Notes under the pieces: generated by a model
What the model saw: only the letters and a program-made list of their open reading frames with translations
Told to the model about the DNA's origin: nothing
Databases searched by the model: none
Assembly (NCBI RefSeq): GCF_002564025.1
Contig: NZ_PDJH01000001.1
Location: forward strand, 2,108,001 to 2,172,000
DNA from: Flavimobilis soli
Lineage (GTDB): Bacteria; Actinomycetota; Actinomycetes; Actinomycetales; Cellulomonadaceae
Direction of reading: 5' to 3'
Length of the DNA: 64,000 bases
Shown here: piece after piece, positions 25,043 to 34,590 of the stretch
Layout: each line of letters opens with the position of its first letter
Position numbering within the stretch: the stretch's first letter is position 1
Translations under genes and position numbers: made by a program

Positions 25043-25063
25043 TTGCTTGCAGCATGCAAGCAA
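25043..25063. promoter_or_regulatory. MarR operator, perfect 9-base arms
   Basis: TTGCTTGCA, three bases, TGCAAGCAA. On the minus strand TTGCAT and TATCGT, 18 bases apart, form a possible promoter overlapped by the palindrome, so binding would repress the marR-MFS pair. Confidence 0.8.
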
Positions 25064-25140
25064 ATTGGGTGCGACGTGACGAGCGAGACAGCCCACGCCC
25101 TGAGTGGCCGCTGTGCCCCCTCGTGCTCAACACTGGACGG

Positions 25141-25782
25141 ATGACTGACGCCACCGGACCACGCCGGCCGCACCGTCGGCCTGCGATGCTCGATCCGCAG
25201 CAGGCCGACGAGATCCCCGGCGTCAACGACCCCACCCTGCGCGCCGAGATCGCGCACACCACCGCGTGCGCGCTCGTCCGCGAGGCCCACGCGCACGAGG
25301 ACCCCGAGGTCGTCGAACGCCTCGTCCGGCTCGTCGAGACCGAAGGCCTCGACGTCGTCGCCGCGCTGTGGGCAGACTCCGCGCCCGAGACCCTGCCCGG
25401 CGCCCTGTGGCGCCTGTACGTCCTGCGCGAGTGGGTGCGCCGCGACCCCGCGACGGTCACGCTGCGCTTCCGCCTCGGCGTCGTGCACGCGCCCGTCCAG
25501 GAGGCCGTCGCCGGAGCCTCCGGTCCCTCGCCCGAGGACATGCTCCGCCTGACCGACGCCGTCCTCTCGGGCGTCTTCGCGGGCGACCTCGCCGTCGCGC
25601 TCGAGCGGGCGGGGGCGTTCTGCCGCATCCTGGCCGTCGGTGCAGCGTTCGACGCCGACTCGCTCGACGCGACCGACGACGCCCGCGCGGTCCGCATGAC
25701 CCACCGCGCCTCGTCTCTCATCCGCACCGCCGAGGAGCTCGAGAGCTGCGCCCACCTGTGGCGCGCGGGCATGCTCGACTGA
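25141..25782 (+). CDS. Conserved-looking actinobacterial protein of unknown function
   Basis: A 213-residue, mostly helical soluble protein, not recognised. Features seen: DPQQADEIPGVNDPTLRAEIAHTTA near the N-terminus, LPGALWRLYVLREWVRRDP in the middle and HRASSLIRTAEELESCAHLWRAG at the end; no signal peptide or membrane segment. ATG 25141 opens the frame. Strong GC3 bias supports it being a real gene. It sits alone between the divergent marR and the Pit operon. Confidence 0.7.
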   Translation: MTDATGPRRPHRRPAMLDPQQADEIPGVNDPTLRAEIAHTTACALVREAHAHEDPEVVERLVRLVETEGLDVVAALWADSAPETLPGALWRLYVLREWVRRDPATVTLRFRLGVVHAPVQEAVAGASGPSPEDMLRLTDAVLSGVFAGDLAVALERAGAFCRILAVGAAFDADSLDATDDARAVRMTHRASSLIRTAEELESCAHLWRAGMLD

Positions 25783-25845
25783 CCCCGCCCAGGTCACACT
25801 CCGTTCGGGAAGTGTGCGGCGGGGTGCGGCGTTAGAGTGGTCGAG

Positions 25846-25930
25846 CGACGCCGGGTTGCGGTAGCCCCGGGCTCCAACATCAGCCGCTACGAGCGGCCCC
25901 GCGCCGAGAGGCGCTCCCAGCCCGGCGTCG
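25846..25930 (+). ncRNA. Multibranched structured RNA candidate upstream of the phosphate operon
   Basis: A 13-bp outer stem (25846-25858 with 25918-25930, one G-T) encloses at least three small hairpins: AGCC/GGCT, CCGCT-ACG-AGCGG and GCGCC-GAGA-GGCGC. A further G/C hairpin (around 25960-25980) follows and the DUF47 start lies 172 bases downstream. I compared it with the riboswitch consensus features I know (SAM, TPP, cobalamin, ydaO, M-box, yybP-ykoY, glycine, ZTP) and found no match. Confidence 0.5.
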
Positions 25931-26102
25931 TTCATCTCACCGCCCGACCGGGGCATAGGTCCTGGGGGAGCCCCCGGGCCAGGTGTTCCACGGCCTCGTC
26001 GGGTGTGCACGAGGTGTCCTGCGGATGGCCGCTAAGTTGCGTGTTCACCCGAGCGAGGTTCTACGCTGTAGGCGACACCTCCCCTCGTCATCGGAGCTTC
26101 CC

Positions 26103-26723
26103 GTGCGCTTCCGTATCACCCCGCGCGATACAACGTTCTTCGACCTCTTCACCGCCTCGGCGGAGCACCTGGTCACCGGCTCGAAGCTCCTGAGCGAGCT
26201 GCTCGGTGCAGACCGGCAGGGTCGCAAGGCGATCGCGAAGCAGATGAACGACGCCGAGCACCTCGCCGACGAGGCGACGCACACGATCCTGCGGCGCATC
26301 AACTCGACGTTCGTCACGCCGTTCGACCGCGACGACATCTACGCGCTCGCGTCCGCGCTCGACGACTGCATGGACTTCATGGAGGAGGCGAGCGACCTCA
26401 TCGTGCTCTACAAGCTCGACGACCTCCCGCGTCGCGTCGCCGACCAGATCCAGATCCTCCAGCGCTGCGCCGAGATCACCGCCGAGGCGATGCCTCGCCT
26501 GCGCTCGATGCAGGACCTCTCGGACTACTGGGTCGAGATCAACCGTCTCGAGAACCAGGCCGACAAGCTGCACCGCAAGCTCCTCGCGCAGATGTTCGAC
26601 GACGTCAGCGACCCGATCGAGCTCATGAAGCTCAAGGAGGTCGTGGAGATCCTCGAGGAGGCCGCCGACGCGTTCGAGAAGGTGGCGAACACGGTCGAGA
26701 CCATCGCGGTCAAGGAGTCCTGA
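26103..26723 (+). CDS. DUF47/PhoU-like Pit accessory protein
   Basis: A 206-residue, fully helical protein. FFDLFTASAEHLVTGSKLL at the start, NDAEHLADEATHTILRRIN (metal-binding PhoU-like motif) and FVTPFDRDDIYALASALDD identify DUF47, commonly paired with Pit transporters and thought to tune phosphate uptake. GTG 26103 with GGAG upstream was chosen; the longer frame is not family-like. The pit gene begins six bases after its stop. Confidence 0.94.
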   Translation: MRFRITPRDTTFFDLFTASAEHLVTGSKLLSELLGADRQGRKAIAKQMNDAEHLADEATHTILRRINSTFVTPFDRDDIYALASALDDCMDFMEEASDLIVLYKLDDLPRRVADQIQILQRCAEITAEAMPRLRSMQDLSDYWVEINRLENQADKLHRKLLAQMFDDVSDPIELMKLKEVVEILEEAADAFEKVANTVETIAVKES

Positions 26724-26729
26724 CCCCTC

Positions 26730-27734
26730 GTGGACGTCGCACTCGTTCTGGTCGTCGCCGCGCTCGCGCTGACGTTCGACTTCACCAACGGCTTCCACGA
26801 CGCAGCCAACGCGATCGCCACCTCGGTGTCGACGCGTGCGCTGACGCCGCGTGCGGCGCTCGCCATGGCCGCGGTCATGAACTTCGCGGGTGCCCTCATG
26901 GGTACCGCGGTCGCCGAGACGATCGCTCACGAGATCATCCACATCGACGACGTCGGCACGCGGCTCACGCTCGTCGCGGTGCTTGCTGCGCTCGTCGGCG
27001 CGATCGTGTGGAACCTCATCACCTGGTGGTTCGGGCTGCCGTCCTCCTCGACGCACGCGCTCATCGGTGGGCTCGTCGGCGCGGGGCTCGCGGGCGGGAT
27101 CGCCGTCTACTGGTCGTCGATCGTCGAGAAGGTCGTCCTGCCGATGGTCTTCTCGCCGCTCGTCGGCTTCGGCATCGCGTTCCTCGTCATGGTCGGCGTC
27201 CTGTGGATCTTCAAGAACGTCGCACCGTCGAAGGCGTCACGGCGCTTCCGCATCGCGCAGACGGCGTCCGCCGCTGCCATGGCGCTCGGCCACGGCCTCC
27301 AGGACGCGCAGAAGACCATGGGTGTCATGTTCCTCGCGACGACCGCGATCGGTTGGACCATGAAGGGCGACCCGATCCCGTGGGAGATCAAGATCCTCGC
27401 TGCTGCTGCGATCTCGGCGGGCACCGCGACGGGCGGCAAGCGCATCATGCGCACGCTCGGCCGCCGCATCATCGAGCTCGACCCCGCGCGCGGCTTCGTG
27501 GCGGAGTCCGTGTCGGCGGTCGTGCTGTACGTCAACGCGTTCTGGCTGCACGCCCCCGTGTCGACGACGCACACGATCACGACCGCGATCATGGGCGTCG
27601 GCGCGACCAAGCGGCTGTCGGCCGTCCGTTGGGGCGTCGCCAAGTCCATCGGCATGGCGTGGGTCCTGACCATCCCGGCCGCCGCAGGCGTCGCCGCGAT
27701 CGTGTTCTGGATCCTCCACCCGCTCCTCGGCTGA
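26730..27734 (+). CDS. pitA: Inorganic phosphate transporter of the Pit family
   Basis: A 334-residue permease with about ten helices. Both copies of the family signature are present: DFTNGFHDAANAIAT (residues 17-31) and, in the second half, ALGHGLQDAQKTMG; WWFGLPSSSTHALIGGL and HAPVSTTHTITTAIMGVG are the paired repeats after them. Pit proteins take up metal-phosphate by proton symport. GTG start at 26730. Forms an operon with the DUF47 gene. Confidence 0.96.
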   Translation: MDVALVLVVAALALTFDFTNGFHDAANAIATSVSTRALTPRAALAMAAVMNFAGALMGTAVAETIAHEIIHIDDVGTRLTLVAVLAALVGAIVWNLITWWFGLPSSSTHALIGGLVGAGLAGGIAVYWSSIVEKVVLPMVFSPLVGFGIAFLVMVGVLWIFKNVAPSKASRRFRIAQTASAAAMALGHGLQDAQKTMGVMFLATTAIGWTMKGDPIPWEIKILAAAAISAGTATGGKRIMRTLGRRIIELDPARGFVAESVSAVVLYVNAFWLHAPVSTTHTITTAIMGVGATKRLSAVRWGVAKSIGMAWVLTIPAAAGVAAIVFWILHPLLG

Positions 27735-27766
27735 ATGCCCCGCGCTGCCTGACGCAGCCCGGACAT

Positions 27767-27803
27767 GACGACGGCTCCCGTGCTCAGCACGGGAGCCGTC
27801 GTC
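27767..27803. terminator. Perfect 18-bp hairpin terminator between convergent operons
   Basis: GACGACGGCTCCCGTGCT (27767-27784) and its exact complement (27786-27803). It lies after pitA and before the end of the convergent mutT1 gene; no T-run. Confidence 0.8.
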
Positions 27804-27864
27804 GTCTCCGGCCGTTCAGGTCGGGCGCGCCCAGACGTCGAGCGCAAGCCCGAGGGGCGGTGCG

Positions 27865-28929
27865 TCAGGCGACCCCAGCACGCTTCGTGAGGATCGCCTG
27901 GTGCAGGTGGCTGCGCGACCACTCGACCGCGACGACGCGCGGCCCGCCGGGCCGCTGCGCCACGTGGGCGACGAGCAGCTCGCCCGGCTTGAGGTACGGG
28001 TCCTGCGACGGCAGCTCGGCGCGCACCGACCTGCGCGAGTGCGCGGCGAGCGCGGCCATGACGGTCGGGAGGACCGGCCGGTGCGTGCACAGCACCGAAC
28101 CGTGCGGGTCGGTGAGCATGCGCTCGACCACCTCGGCCACGGTGCCGGGCGAGGACTCGTGCGTCGCCTCCGTCAGCTCGACCGTCTGCAGCGACGTCAG
28201 CCCGGACTCACGCGCGTACGGCACCATCGTGTCCGCGCACCGCAGCCAGTGCGACGTCGTGATCGACACGGCGCCGTAGGCGGCGAGGATCGGCACGAGC
28301 GTCGCGGCCTGCAGGTACCCGGCCGGGGTCAGCGGGCGGTCCTCCTCGGTCCCCGCCCAGGCGGCGCGCTTGCGCGCACGGGCGTGCCGCGCGACGACGA
28401 GGGCCCGCGTGTCGAGCCGGTCCTTCGCGTGGGCCTTGACGAGCGCGTCGAGCGGCTCGCGGTCGGCGCGGCGGGACAAGCGGCGTCGCGCGTCGGCGAC
28501 GTCGAGCCACACGAGGTCGTCGATCTCGCCCGGGTCGACCGGCGGCACGGGCGTGCGCGCACGCACCGCGGGCGCGTCCTCGGGCGTCGCGGGACGCGCT
28601 GCCCAGTAGTGCACGCGTTTGAAGCGCCCCTCGGGCGTCTTGTAGCGCAGCATCGGCAGCGGCACGCCGAGCACGACCTGCACGCCCGTCTCCTCGGCAA
28701 CCTCCCGGACCGCGCACTCGCGCAACGTCTCGCCCGGGTCGAGCTTGCCCTTCGGCCACGACCAGTCGCCGTACCGCGGGCGGTGGATCAGCAGGACCTG
28801 CAGCGCGCCGTCGTGCACGCGCCACACGAGCGCACCGGCCGCCTCGATCGCATGCCGACGGCGGCTCTCACCGGTGTCGGCGAGGCTGCTGCCGCTCGCG
28901 CGGCTCGCACGCTCCGGCGCTCGGCTCAC
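27865..28929 (-). CDS. mutT1: MutT1-type Nudix hydrolase fused to a histidine phosphatase domain
   Basis: A 354-residue two-domain protein. Residues 25-160 form a Nudix domain with the complete box [20 protein letters not shown]... at 61-83. The C-terminal domain has the histidine-phosphatase motif VVARHAR and later CTHRP. Mycobacterial MutT1 has this layout and hydrolyses 8-oxo-dGTP and diadenosine polyphosphates. GTG 28929 overlaps the ppk1 stop (GTGA), so it is the third gene of mshD-ppk1-mutT1. Confidence 0.92.
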   Translation of the reverse strand: MSRAPERASRASGSSLADTGESRRRHAIEAAGALVWRVHDGALQVLLIHRPRYGDWSWPKGKLDPGETLRECAVREVAEETGVQVVLGVPLPMLRYKTPEGRFKRVHYWAARPATPEDAPAVRARTPVPPVDPGEIDDLVWLDVADARRRLSRRADREPLDALVKAHAKDRLDTRALVVARHARARKRAAWAGTEEDRPLTPAGYLQAATLVPILAAYGAVSITTSHWLRCADTMVPYARESGLTSLQTVELTEATHESSPGTVAEVVERMLTDPHGSVLCTHRPVLPTVMAALAAHSRRSVRAELPSQDPYLKPGELLVAHVAQRPGGPRVVAVEWSRSHLHQAILTKRAGVA

Positions 28930-31220
28930 CGCCCCAGTCCCAGCCGGCTGCGCTGGCGCTGGATGAGGAGCGCCTGCAGGTCGTTGAGCTTGCTGCCGTC
29001 GGGACCGGTGTGCCGGTGCTCCCACGTGCCGTCGGGGCCGAGGACCCAGCTCGCGATCGAGTCGTCCATCGAGACGTCGAGCAGGGTGACGAGGTTCTGC
29101 ACCTGCTCGGGGTCTGCGATCGACACGAGCGCCTCGACCCGACGGTCGAGGTTGCGGTGCATGAGGTCCGCGGAGCCGATGAAGACGTCCGGCACGCCGT
29201 CGTTCGCGAACGCGAAGATGCGCGAGTGCTCGAGGTAGCGGCCGAGGATCGACCTGACGCGGATGGTCTCGCTGAGCCCGGGCACGCCGGGGCGCACCGC
29301 GCAGATCCCCCGGACGACGAGGTCGATCTGCGCGCCCGCCTGCGAGGCACGGTAGAGCGCGTCGATCGTCGCCTCGTCGACGATCGAGTTGACCTTGATC
29401 TTGATCCACGCAGGCCGCCCGAGACGGGCGTGCTCGGCCTCGCGGTCGATGCGCTCGATCAGCCCGGCGCGCACGGAGCGCGGAGCGACGAGCAGACGGT
29501 GAAACTCGGACTTGGGCGCGTAGCCGGAGAGCTGGTTGAACAGGCGCGTGAGGTCCTGGCCGACGTCGGGGTCGCAGGTGAGCAGGCCGAGGTCCGTGTA
29601 CTGGCGGGCGGTCTTCGGGTTGTAGTTTCCGGTGCCGACGTGGCAGTAGCGGCGCAGGCCGTCAGGCTCCTGCCGCACGACGAGCGACAGCTTGCAGTGC
29701 GTCTTGAGGCCGACGATGCCGTAGACGACGTGCACGCCCGCCTGCTCGAGCTTGCGGGCCCACGAGATGTTGTTCTGCTCGTCGAAGCGCGCCTTGATCT
29801 CGACGAGCGCGAGGACCTGCTTGCCGGCCTCGGCAGCGTCGATGAGGGCGTCGACGATCGGGGAGTCGCCCGACGTGCGGTAGAGCGTCTGCTTGATCGC
29901 GAGGACCGACGGGTCTGCGGCGGCCTGCTCGAGGAACGTCTGCACGGACGTCGAGAACGAGTCGTACGGGTGGTGCAGCAGGATGTCGCGGCGCTTGATC
30001 GCGGCGAACACGTCCGTCGGCTTCGCCGACTCCACCTCGGCGAGGTACCGGTGCGTCGTCGGCACGAAGCGCGGGTACTGCAGGTCGGGCCGGTCGATGT
30101 CGGCGATGAGGTGCAGGCCCGTGAGGTCGAGCGGGGCGGTGAGCTCGTACACCTCCTCGGGCTCGACGCCGAGCTCGCGCACGAGGAGCTTGCGGATGCG
30201 GGGCGTGATCGAGTCGGTCAGCTCGAGCCGCACGGGCGGGCCGAAGCGCCGCCGCAGCAGCTCCTTCTCCATCGCCTGCAGGAGGTTCTCGGCGTCGTCC
30301 TCCTCGACCTCGACGTCCTCGTTGCGGGTGACGCGGAAGCTGTGGAACTCGAGGATCTCCATCCCCGGGAAGAGATGGTCGAGGTGCTGCGCGATGACGT
30401 CCTCGAGCGGCACGAAGGACGTGCGCTCGGAGCCCTCGGCACCCGTCTGGGCGCCGGGCGCGGACGGGCGGCCGCGGGAGTCGACGGCGATGAACCGGGG
30501 GAGCAGCGGCGGCACCTTGACGCGCGCGAAGTGCTCCTTGCCGGTGCTCGGGTTGCGCACGATGACCGCGAGGTTGAGCGACAGCCCCGAGATGTAGGGG
30601 AACGGGTGCGCGGGGTCGACGGCGAGCGGCGTGAGGACGGGGAAGATCTGCTTGCGGAAGTACTTGTGCAGGCGGTCCTGTTCCTGGGTGGCGAGGTCCT
30701 CCCACCGCACGATCGTGATGCCCTCGTCGGCGAGCGCGGGCTTGAGCTCGTCGAACACGCGCGCGTGCCGCGCGGCGAGGACGTGCGCGTGCTCGGCGAT
30801 GCCCTCGAGCACCTGGCGCGGCGTCTGGCCCGACGCGGAGTTGACGGCGATGCCTGTCGCGATGCGGCGCTTGAGGCCGGCGACGCGGACCATGAAGAAC
30901 TCGTCCAGGTTGGACGCGAAGATCGCGAGGAAGCGCACGCGCTCGAGGAGCGGCTGCTCCGGGTCCTCGGCGAGCTCGAGGACCCGCTGGTTGAACGCGA
31001 GCCACGAGAGCTCGCGGTCCGCGAAGCGGTCCTCGGGCAGCGGCGGGAGCTCGAGCGCGGGGGCGGGCCGCGCACTGTCGGGCTCGGCGATGTGCTCGGC
31101 GATGTGGGCCGCGAGCTCGGGGTCGAGCGGGATGGTCGGCACGCCTGAGGCAGGGGCCTCGCCCGGAGCGGGAGAGTCGGCGGGGGCGGCGGTGCCTGTT
31201 GCGTCGTTCATGCTGCTCAT
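28926..31220 (-). CDS. ppk1: Polyphosphate kinase 1
   Basis: A 764-residue enzyme that polymerises ATP gamma-phosphate into polyphosphate. After a Pro/Ala-rich N-terminal extension of about 50 residues come the N-domain ([18 protein letters not shown]), [10 protein letters not shown], the first catalytic histidine segment [24 protein letters not shown] and the C-terminal [12 protein letters not shown] 31220 has GAGGTG upstream; ATG 31211 is an alternative. Placement downstream of the DUF47-pit operon (convergent) groups phosphate uptake and storage genes. Confidence 0.96.
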   Translation of the reverse strand: MSSMNDATGTAAPADSPAPGEAPASGVPTIPLDPELAAHIAEHIAEPDSARPAPALELPPLPEDRFADRELSWLAFNQRVLELAEDPEQPLLERVRFLAIFASNLDEFFMVRVAGLKRRIATGIAVNSASGQTPRQVLEGIAEHAHVLAARHARVFDELKPALADEGITIVRWEDLATQEQDRLHKYFRKQIFPVLTPLAVDPAHPFPYISGLSLNLAVIVRNPSTGKEHFARVKVPPLLPRFIAVDSRGRPSAPGAQTGAEGSERTSFVPLEDVIAQHLDHLFPGMEILEFHSFRVTRNEDVEVEEDDAENLLQAMEKELLRRRFGPPVRLELTDSITPRIRKLLVRELGVEPEEVYELTAPLDLTGLHLIADIDRPDLQYPRFVPTTHRYLAEVESAKPTDVFAAIKRRDILLHHPYDSFSTSVQTFLEQAAADPSVLAIKQTLYRTSGDSPIVDALIDAAEAGKQVLALVEIKARFDEQNNISWARKLEQAGVHVVYGIVGLKTHCKLSLVVRQEPDGLRRYCHVGTGNYNPKTARQYTDLGLLTCDPDVGQDLTRLFNQLSGYAPKSEFHRLLVAPRSVRAGLIERIDREAEHARLGRPAWIKIKVNSIVDEATIDALYRASQAGAQIDLVVRGICAVRPGVPGLSETIRVRSILGRYLEHSRIFAFANDGVPDVFIGSADLMHRNLDRRVEALVSIADPEQVQNLVTLLDVSMDDSIASWVLGPDGTWEHRHTGPDGSKLNDLQALLIQRQRSRLGLGR

Positions 31221-31264
31221 CGTGGCACCTCGTGGTGAGGCCGCGCGACCGTCCGGGCGGTGCG

Positions 31265-32251
31265 TCAGGCGCGCGTCGAGCGCATGCGGACGCTGCGGGC
31301 CGTGGTCTCGAAGCCGGCGCGCAGGTAGGTCGTGACGGCGGGGACGTTGTCGGCGTCGACGTAGAGGAACGCGCGGGGCAGGCCGCGCGCGGCGACGTGG
31401 GCGAGGCCGACGGCGGTCAGCAGGTGCCCGTAGCCGCGCCCCTGCGAGTCCGGGTCGACCCCGACGACGTACAGCTCACCGCCCGTCTCGTCGACGACCT
31501 TGACCCACACGAAACCTGCGAGGGCGCCCGAGTCCGCGTCCTCGAGCAGCAGGAGGTCCTCGGCGCGGAACCAGGGTTGCTCGATGCGCGCCTGCAGGTC
31601 GTCGCGGGTCAGGCGGCCCTGCTCGGGGTGGCCGGCGAAGGCCCGCGCGTTGACGTCGAGCCATGCGAGCTCGTCCCGCCCGACCTCGAACGCGCGCAGC
31701 CGGGTGCCGTCGGGCAGGGCCGGGTACTCGACCTCGGCCTCGGTCGCGGGCTCGACCGGGGCGCCGCCGCCCGGGACGACCGTGCCGACGGCGGGGGTGA
31801 CGTCGCGCGACATGACCCACAGCTCGCGCGCGGGCTCGAGCCCGCGCGAGGCGGCGAACTCGCGTGCCTCGGGCAGGTTGCCGTGCGCCCACACGGAGTA
31901 CGCGCCGTGCGACGGCGCGGCGTGCTTGCCCTCGGCGGCGGGGCGGTCGTGCGCGACCTGCGCGACGGCGTCGAGCAGCGCGGAGCCGTAGCCGCGGCGA
32001 CGGAGGTCGGGGTCGACGACGAGCTCGGCGGACGGCTCGTCGCCGCCCACGTCGACCTGCGCGTACCCGACGAGCGCGCCCTCGGCGTCGTGCGCGAGCG
32101 CGTGGACGACGGACGCCTGCGCGGACAGCCACAGGAGCGTCTGCCCGGACAGCGGCGCGGTGCCGTCCTGCTCCTCGGCGCGCGCTGCGAGGGCGCGGAC
32201 GGCTGAGGCGTCGGCGGTTTCGAGACCCTTGTCGACGAGGAGGATGTTCAC
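31265..32251 (-). CDS. mshD: Mycothiol synthase MshD
   Basis: A 328-residue protein with two GNAT acetyltransferase domains, about 1-150 and 165-328. Acetyl-CoA loops are seen as [15 protein letters not shown] (degenerate domain) and [21 protein letters not shown] (active C-terminal domain); [11 protein letters not shown] and YLRAGFE close the fold. MshD acetylates Cys-GlcN-Ins in the last step of mycothiol synthesis. GTG 32251 was chosen, as the extra upstream residues are unrelated. Followed 44 bases later by ppk1. Confidence 0.93.
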   Translation of the reverse strand: MNILLVDKGLETADASAVRALAARAEEQDGTAPLSGQTLLWLSAQASVVHALAHDAEGALVGYAQVDVGGDEPSAELVVDPDLRRRGYGSALLDAVAQVAHDRPAAEGKHAAPSHGAYSVWAHGNLPEAREFAASRGLEPARELWVMSRDVTPAVGTVVPGGGAPVEPATEAEVEYPALPDGTRLRAFEVGRDELAWLDVNARAFAGHPEQGRLTRDDLQARIEQPWFRAEDLLLLEDADSGALAGFVWVKVVDETGGELYVVGVDPDSQGRGYGHLLTAVGLAHVAARGLPRAFLYVDADNVPAVTTYLRAGFETTARSVRMRSTRA

Positions 32252-32380
32252 CCGTCCAGTCCACCATGACGACGCCGCTCGCGCGACGGCGTACCCCGGG
32301 CATCTGCCAGCCCTGGTGGTCACAGGCCAGGCACAGGCTCGACCTACGGGCGTCCCAGGTGCGGGCGTGACGCTCGTGCC

Positions 32381-33850
32381 ATGACCTCACGCAGACGCCT
32401 GTTGATCAACGCCGCCCTCGTGGTGGCCCTCGTCCTCGTCGGTGCTGGCACGTGGTTGCTCGTGCGTCCGGGCGGAGCGCAGCGCGCCGACGCCGCTGAC
32501 GGCACCGTCCGCACCGTGACCGCCCAGCGGGCGGACGTCACGGCGACGATCGCCGCGCAGGGCAACCTCGCGTCGGGCAAGGTCACGGACGTGTCGTTCG
32601 CGACGTCGGGCACGATCGCGTCAGTCGACGTCGCCGTCGGCGACACCGTCGCGAAGGGCGACGTCCTCGGCACCCTCGACGACGACGCCGCGCAGGACGC
32701 GATCGACGCGGCGCAGGACGCCGTGACGCAGGCCCAAGCGCAGGTCACGACGGCGAGGCTCAGCGTCACGTCGGCGAACGAGGCCGTGACCGAGGCGCAG
32801 GACGCGCTCGCTGCCGCGAAAAAGGAGGCCGCGGCAGCGGAGAAGGCGCAGAAAGAGGCGGAGGCGGCCGCCAAGAAGGCGGCGAAGAAGGCCGAGCTGA
32901 CGGCGCAGCAGGACGCCACGGCAGGCACGACCACGCAGGCGGTGGACACGCCGGCGTCCTCGACGACGAGCGGCGCGTCGACCCGGACGGCGACCAAGTC
33001 CCAGGTCACCTCCGCGAAGGCGCAGCGCTCGTCCGCGCAGGCCAACCTCTCGAAGGCGCTCTCGGAGCTCGCCGACGCGCAGGAGGACCTCGCCGACGCA
33101 AAGGCAGCGCTCGACGACCTCACGCTCACGTCGCCCGTCTCGGGCGTCGTCACGGCGGTGTCAGGCGCGGTCGGTGACTCGACCGAGACCGCGTCCGTCA
33201 GCACGGCGGCCGGCGCGGACGCGGGTGGCGGCGCAGTGGGAGCCTCGTCGGGGGCGTTCGTCACGATCTCGTCGCTCTCGACGATGCAGGTCGCCGCGAC
33301 GTTCGACGAGGCCGACGCCGCGCGGCTCGAGGCCGGGCAGGCCGCGACGGTGACCTTCCCCGCGGTCGACGGCGTCACGGCCGACGCGACCGTGACCGCG
33401 CTCGACCCCGTCGGCACGACCTCCGGGTCCGTCGTCACGTTCGGTGCGACGATCACGCTCGACGAGGTGCCCGACGGCGTCCGCCTCGGCCAGACGGCAT
33501 CCGTCACCGTGACGACCGAGCGTGCCGACGACGTCGTCGCCGTGTCCAGCCAGGCGGTCGAGGTCACGGGCACCTCGGACGGCGTCACGACCGGCAGCGT
33601 CACCGTGCAGGCCGCAGACGGCAGCACCGAGGTGAGGACCGTCGAGGTTGGTGTGCAGGGCGACTCGCTCACCGAGATCACGTCCGGCCTGACCGTCGGC
33701 GAGACGGTCGTCGTCTCCGTCGACACCGAGGTCGGCACCACCACGACCGAGCAGAGCGGCTTCCCCGGGATGGGGTCGGTCCCCGACATGAGCTCGTTCC
33801 CCGGCGCACCGGGCGGCTTCACCGGCGGCCAGCGCCCCGGGGGCAACTGA
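32381..33850 (+). CDS. MacA-like efflux adaptor (HlyD/RND membrane-fusion family)
   Basis: A 489-residue protein with an N-terminal transmembrane anchor (residues 9-29), a split lipoyl/barrel-sandwich domain (VDVAVGDTVAKGDVLGTLDD at about 85-104 and LTLTSPVSGVVTAV near 245-258), a Lys/Ala/Glu-rich coiled-coil hairpin between them and a beta-barrel/MP domain after. The C-terminal tail is Gly/Phe/Pro-rich. In a monoderm, such adaptors assist MacB-type exporters. First gene of a four-gene operon, divergent from mshD. Confidence 0.9.
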   Translation: MTSRRRLLINAALVVALVLVGAGTWLLVRPGGAQRADAADGTVRTVTAQRADVTATIAAQGNLASGKVTDVSFATSGTIASVDVAVGDTVAKGDVLGTLDDDAAQDAIDAAQDAVTQAQAQVTTARLSVTSANEAVTEAQDALAAAKKEAAAAEKAQKEAEAAAKKAAKKAELTAQQDATAGTTTQAVDTPASSTTSGASTRTATKSQVTSAKAQRSSAQANLSKALSELADAQEDLADAKAALDDLTLTSPVSGVVTAVSGAVGDSTETASVSTAAGADAGGGAVGASSGAFVTISSLSTMQVAATFDEADAARLEAGQAATVTFPAVDGVTADATVTALDPVGTTSGSVVTFGATITLDEVPDGVRLGQTASVTVTTERADDVVAVSSQAVEVTGTSDGVTTGSVTVQAADGSTEVRTVEVGVQGDSLTEITSGLTVGETVVVSVDTEVGTTTTEQSGFPGMGSVPDMSSFPGAPGGFTGGQRPGGN

Positions 33851-34590
33851 TGAGCGCCGTCCTCGGGCTGCGCGGCGTGAGCCGCGTCTACGGCGACGAC
33901 CCGTCCTCGCAGGTGCGAGCCGTCGACGGCGTCGACCTCGTCGTCGAGCAGGGCGACCTCGTCGCGATCATGGGGGCGTCCGGCTCCGGCAAGTCCACGA
34001 TGATGAACATCCTCGGCTGCCTCGACGTACCGACGCACGGCACGTACCTCCTCGACGGCATCGACGTCTCGATGCTCACGGAGAACCAGCTCGCCGTCGT
34101 GCGCGGCCGCCGCATCGGCTTCGTCTTCCAGTCGTTCAACCTGGTCCCGCGCATGACGGCGCGCGCGAACGTCGAGCTGCCCATGGTCTACGCGGGCGTG
34201 CGGCCCGCGGAGCGACGCCGCCGCGCGCAGGCCGCGCTCGAGCTCGTCGGGCTCGCCGACCGCGCCGAGCACGTGCCCAACGCGCTCTCGGGAGGTCAGC
34301 AGCAGCGCGTCGCTGTCGCGCGCGCGCTCGTCAACGCGCCTCGGCTCGTCCTCGCGGACGAGCCGACCGGCAACCTCGACTCCCGCTCGACGGAGGAGGT
34401 GCTCGACATCTTCGGTCGGCTCAACGACGCCGGGGCGACGATCGTGCTGATCACGCACGAGGACGAGGTCGCCGCGCGCTGCCGCCGCGTCGTGCACATG
34501 CGCGACGGTCGCATCGTCGCGGACGAGCGCACGGACGACGGGCTCGACAGGCCGCGGCCGCGCCTCGAGGCGGCGGGGGTGGCGCGGTGA
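33850..34590 (+). CDS. MacB-type ABC transporter ATPase
   Basis: A 246-residue ATPase: Walker A GASGSGKSTMM, Q-loop FVFQSFNLVPRM, signature LSGGQQQRVAVARAL, Walker B LVLADEPTGNLDS, H-loop LITHEDEVAARC. Its ATG shares one base with the adaptor stop. It energises the permease encoded next; typical cargo of this family includes peptides, macrolides and siderophores, but none is indicated here. Confidence 0.95.
   Translation: MSAVLGLRGVSRVYGDDPSSQVRAVDGVDLVVEQGDLVAIMGASGSGKSTMMNILGCLDVPTHGTYLLDGIDVSMLTENQLAVVRGRRIGFVFQSFNLVPRMTARANVELPMVYAGVRPAERRRRAQAALELVGLADRAEHVPNALSGGQQQRVAVARALVNAPRLVLADEPTGNLDSRSTEEVLDIFGRLNDAGATIVLITHEDEVAARCRRVVHMRDGRIVADERTDDGLDRPRPRLEAAGVAR

Noticed and set aside
22728-25772. 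1014-codon frame through the MFS and MarR genes
   Set aside because: Only 24479 to 22728 is the transporter; the upstream part is out of frame with marR.
26050-26080. PHO-box-like GTTCACC repeats before the DUF47 gene
   Set aside because: GTTCACC and GTTCTAC are 15 bases apart, not the 11-base periodicity of PhoP boxes, and the second copy is weak.
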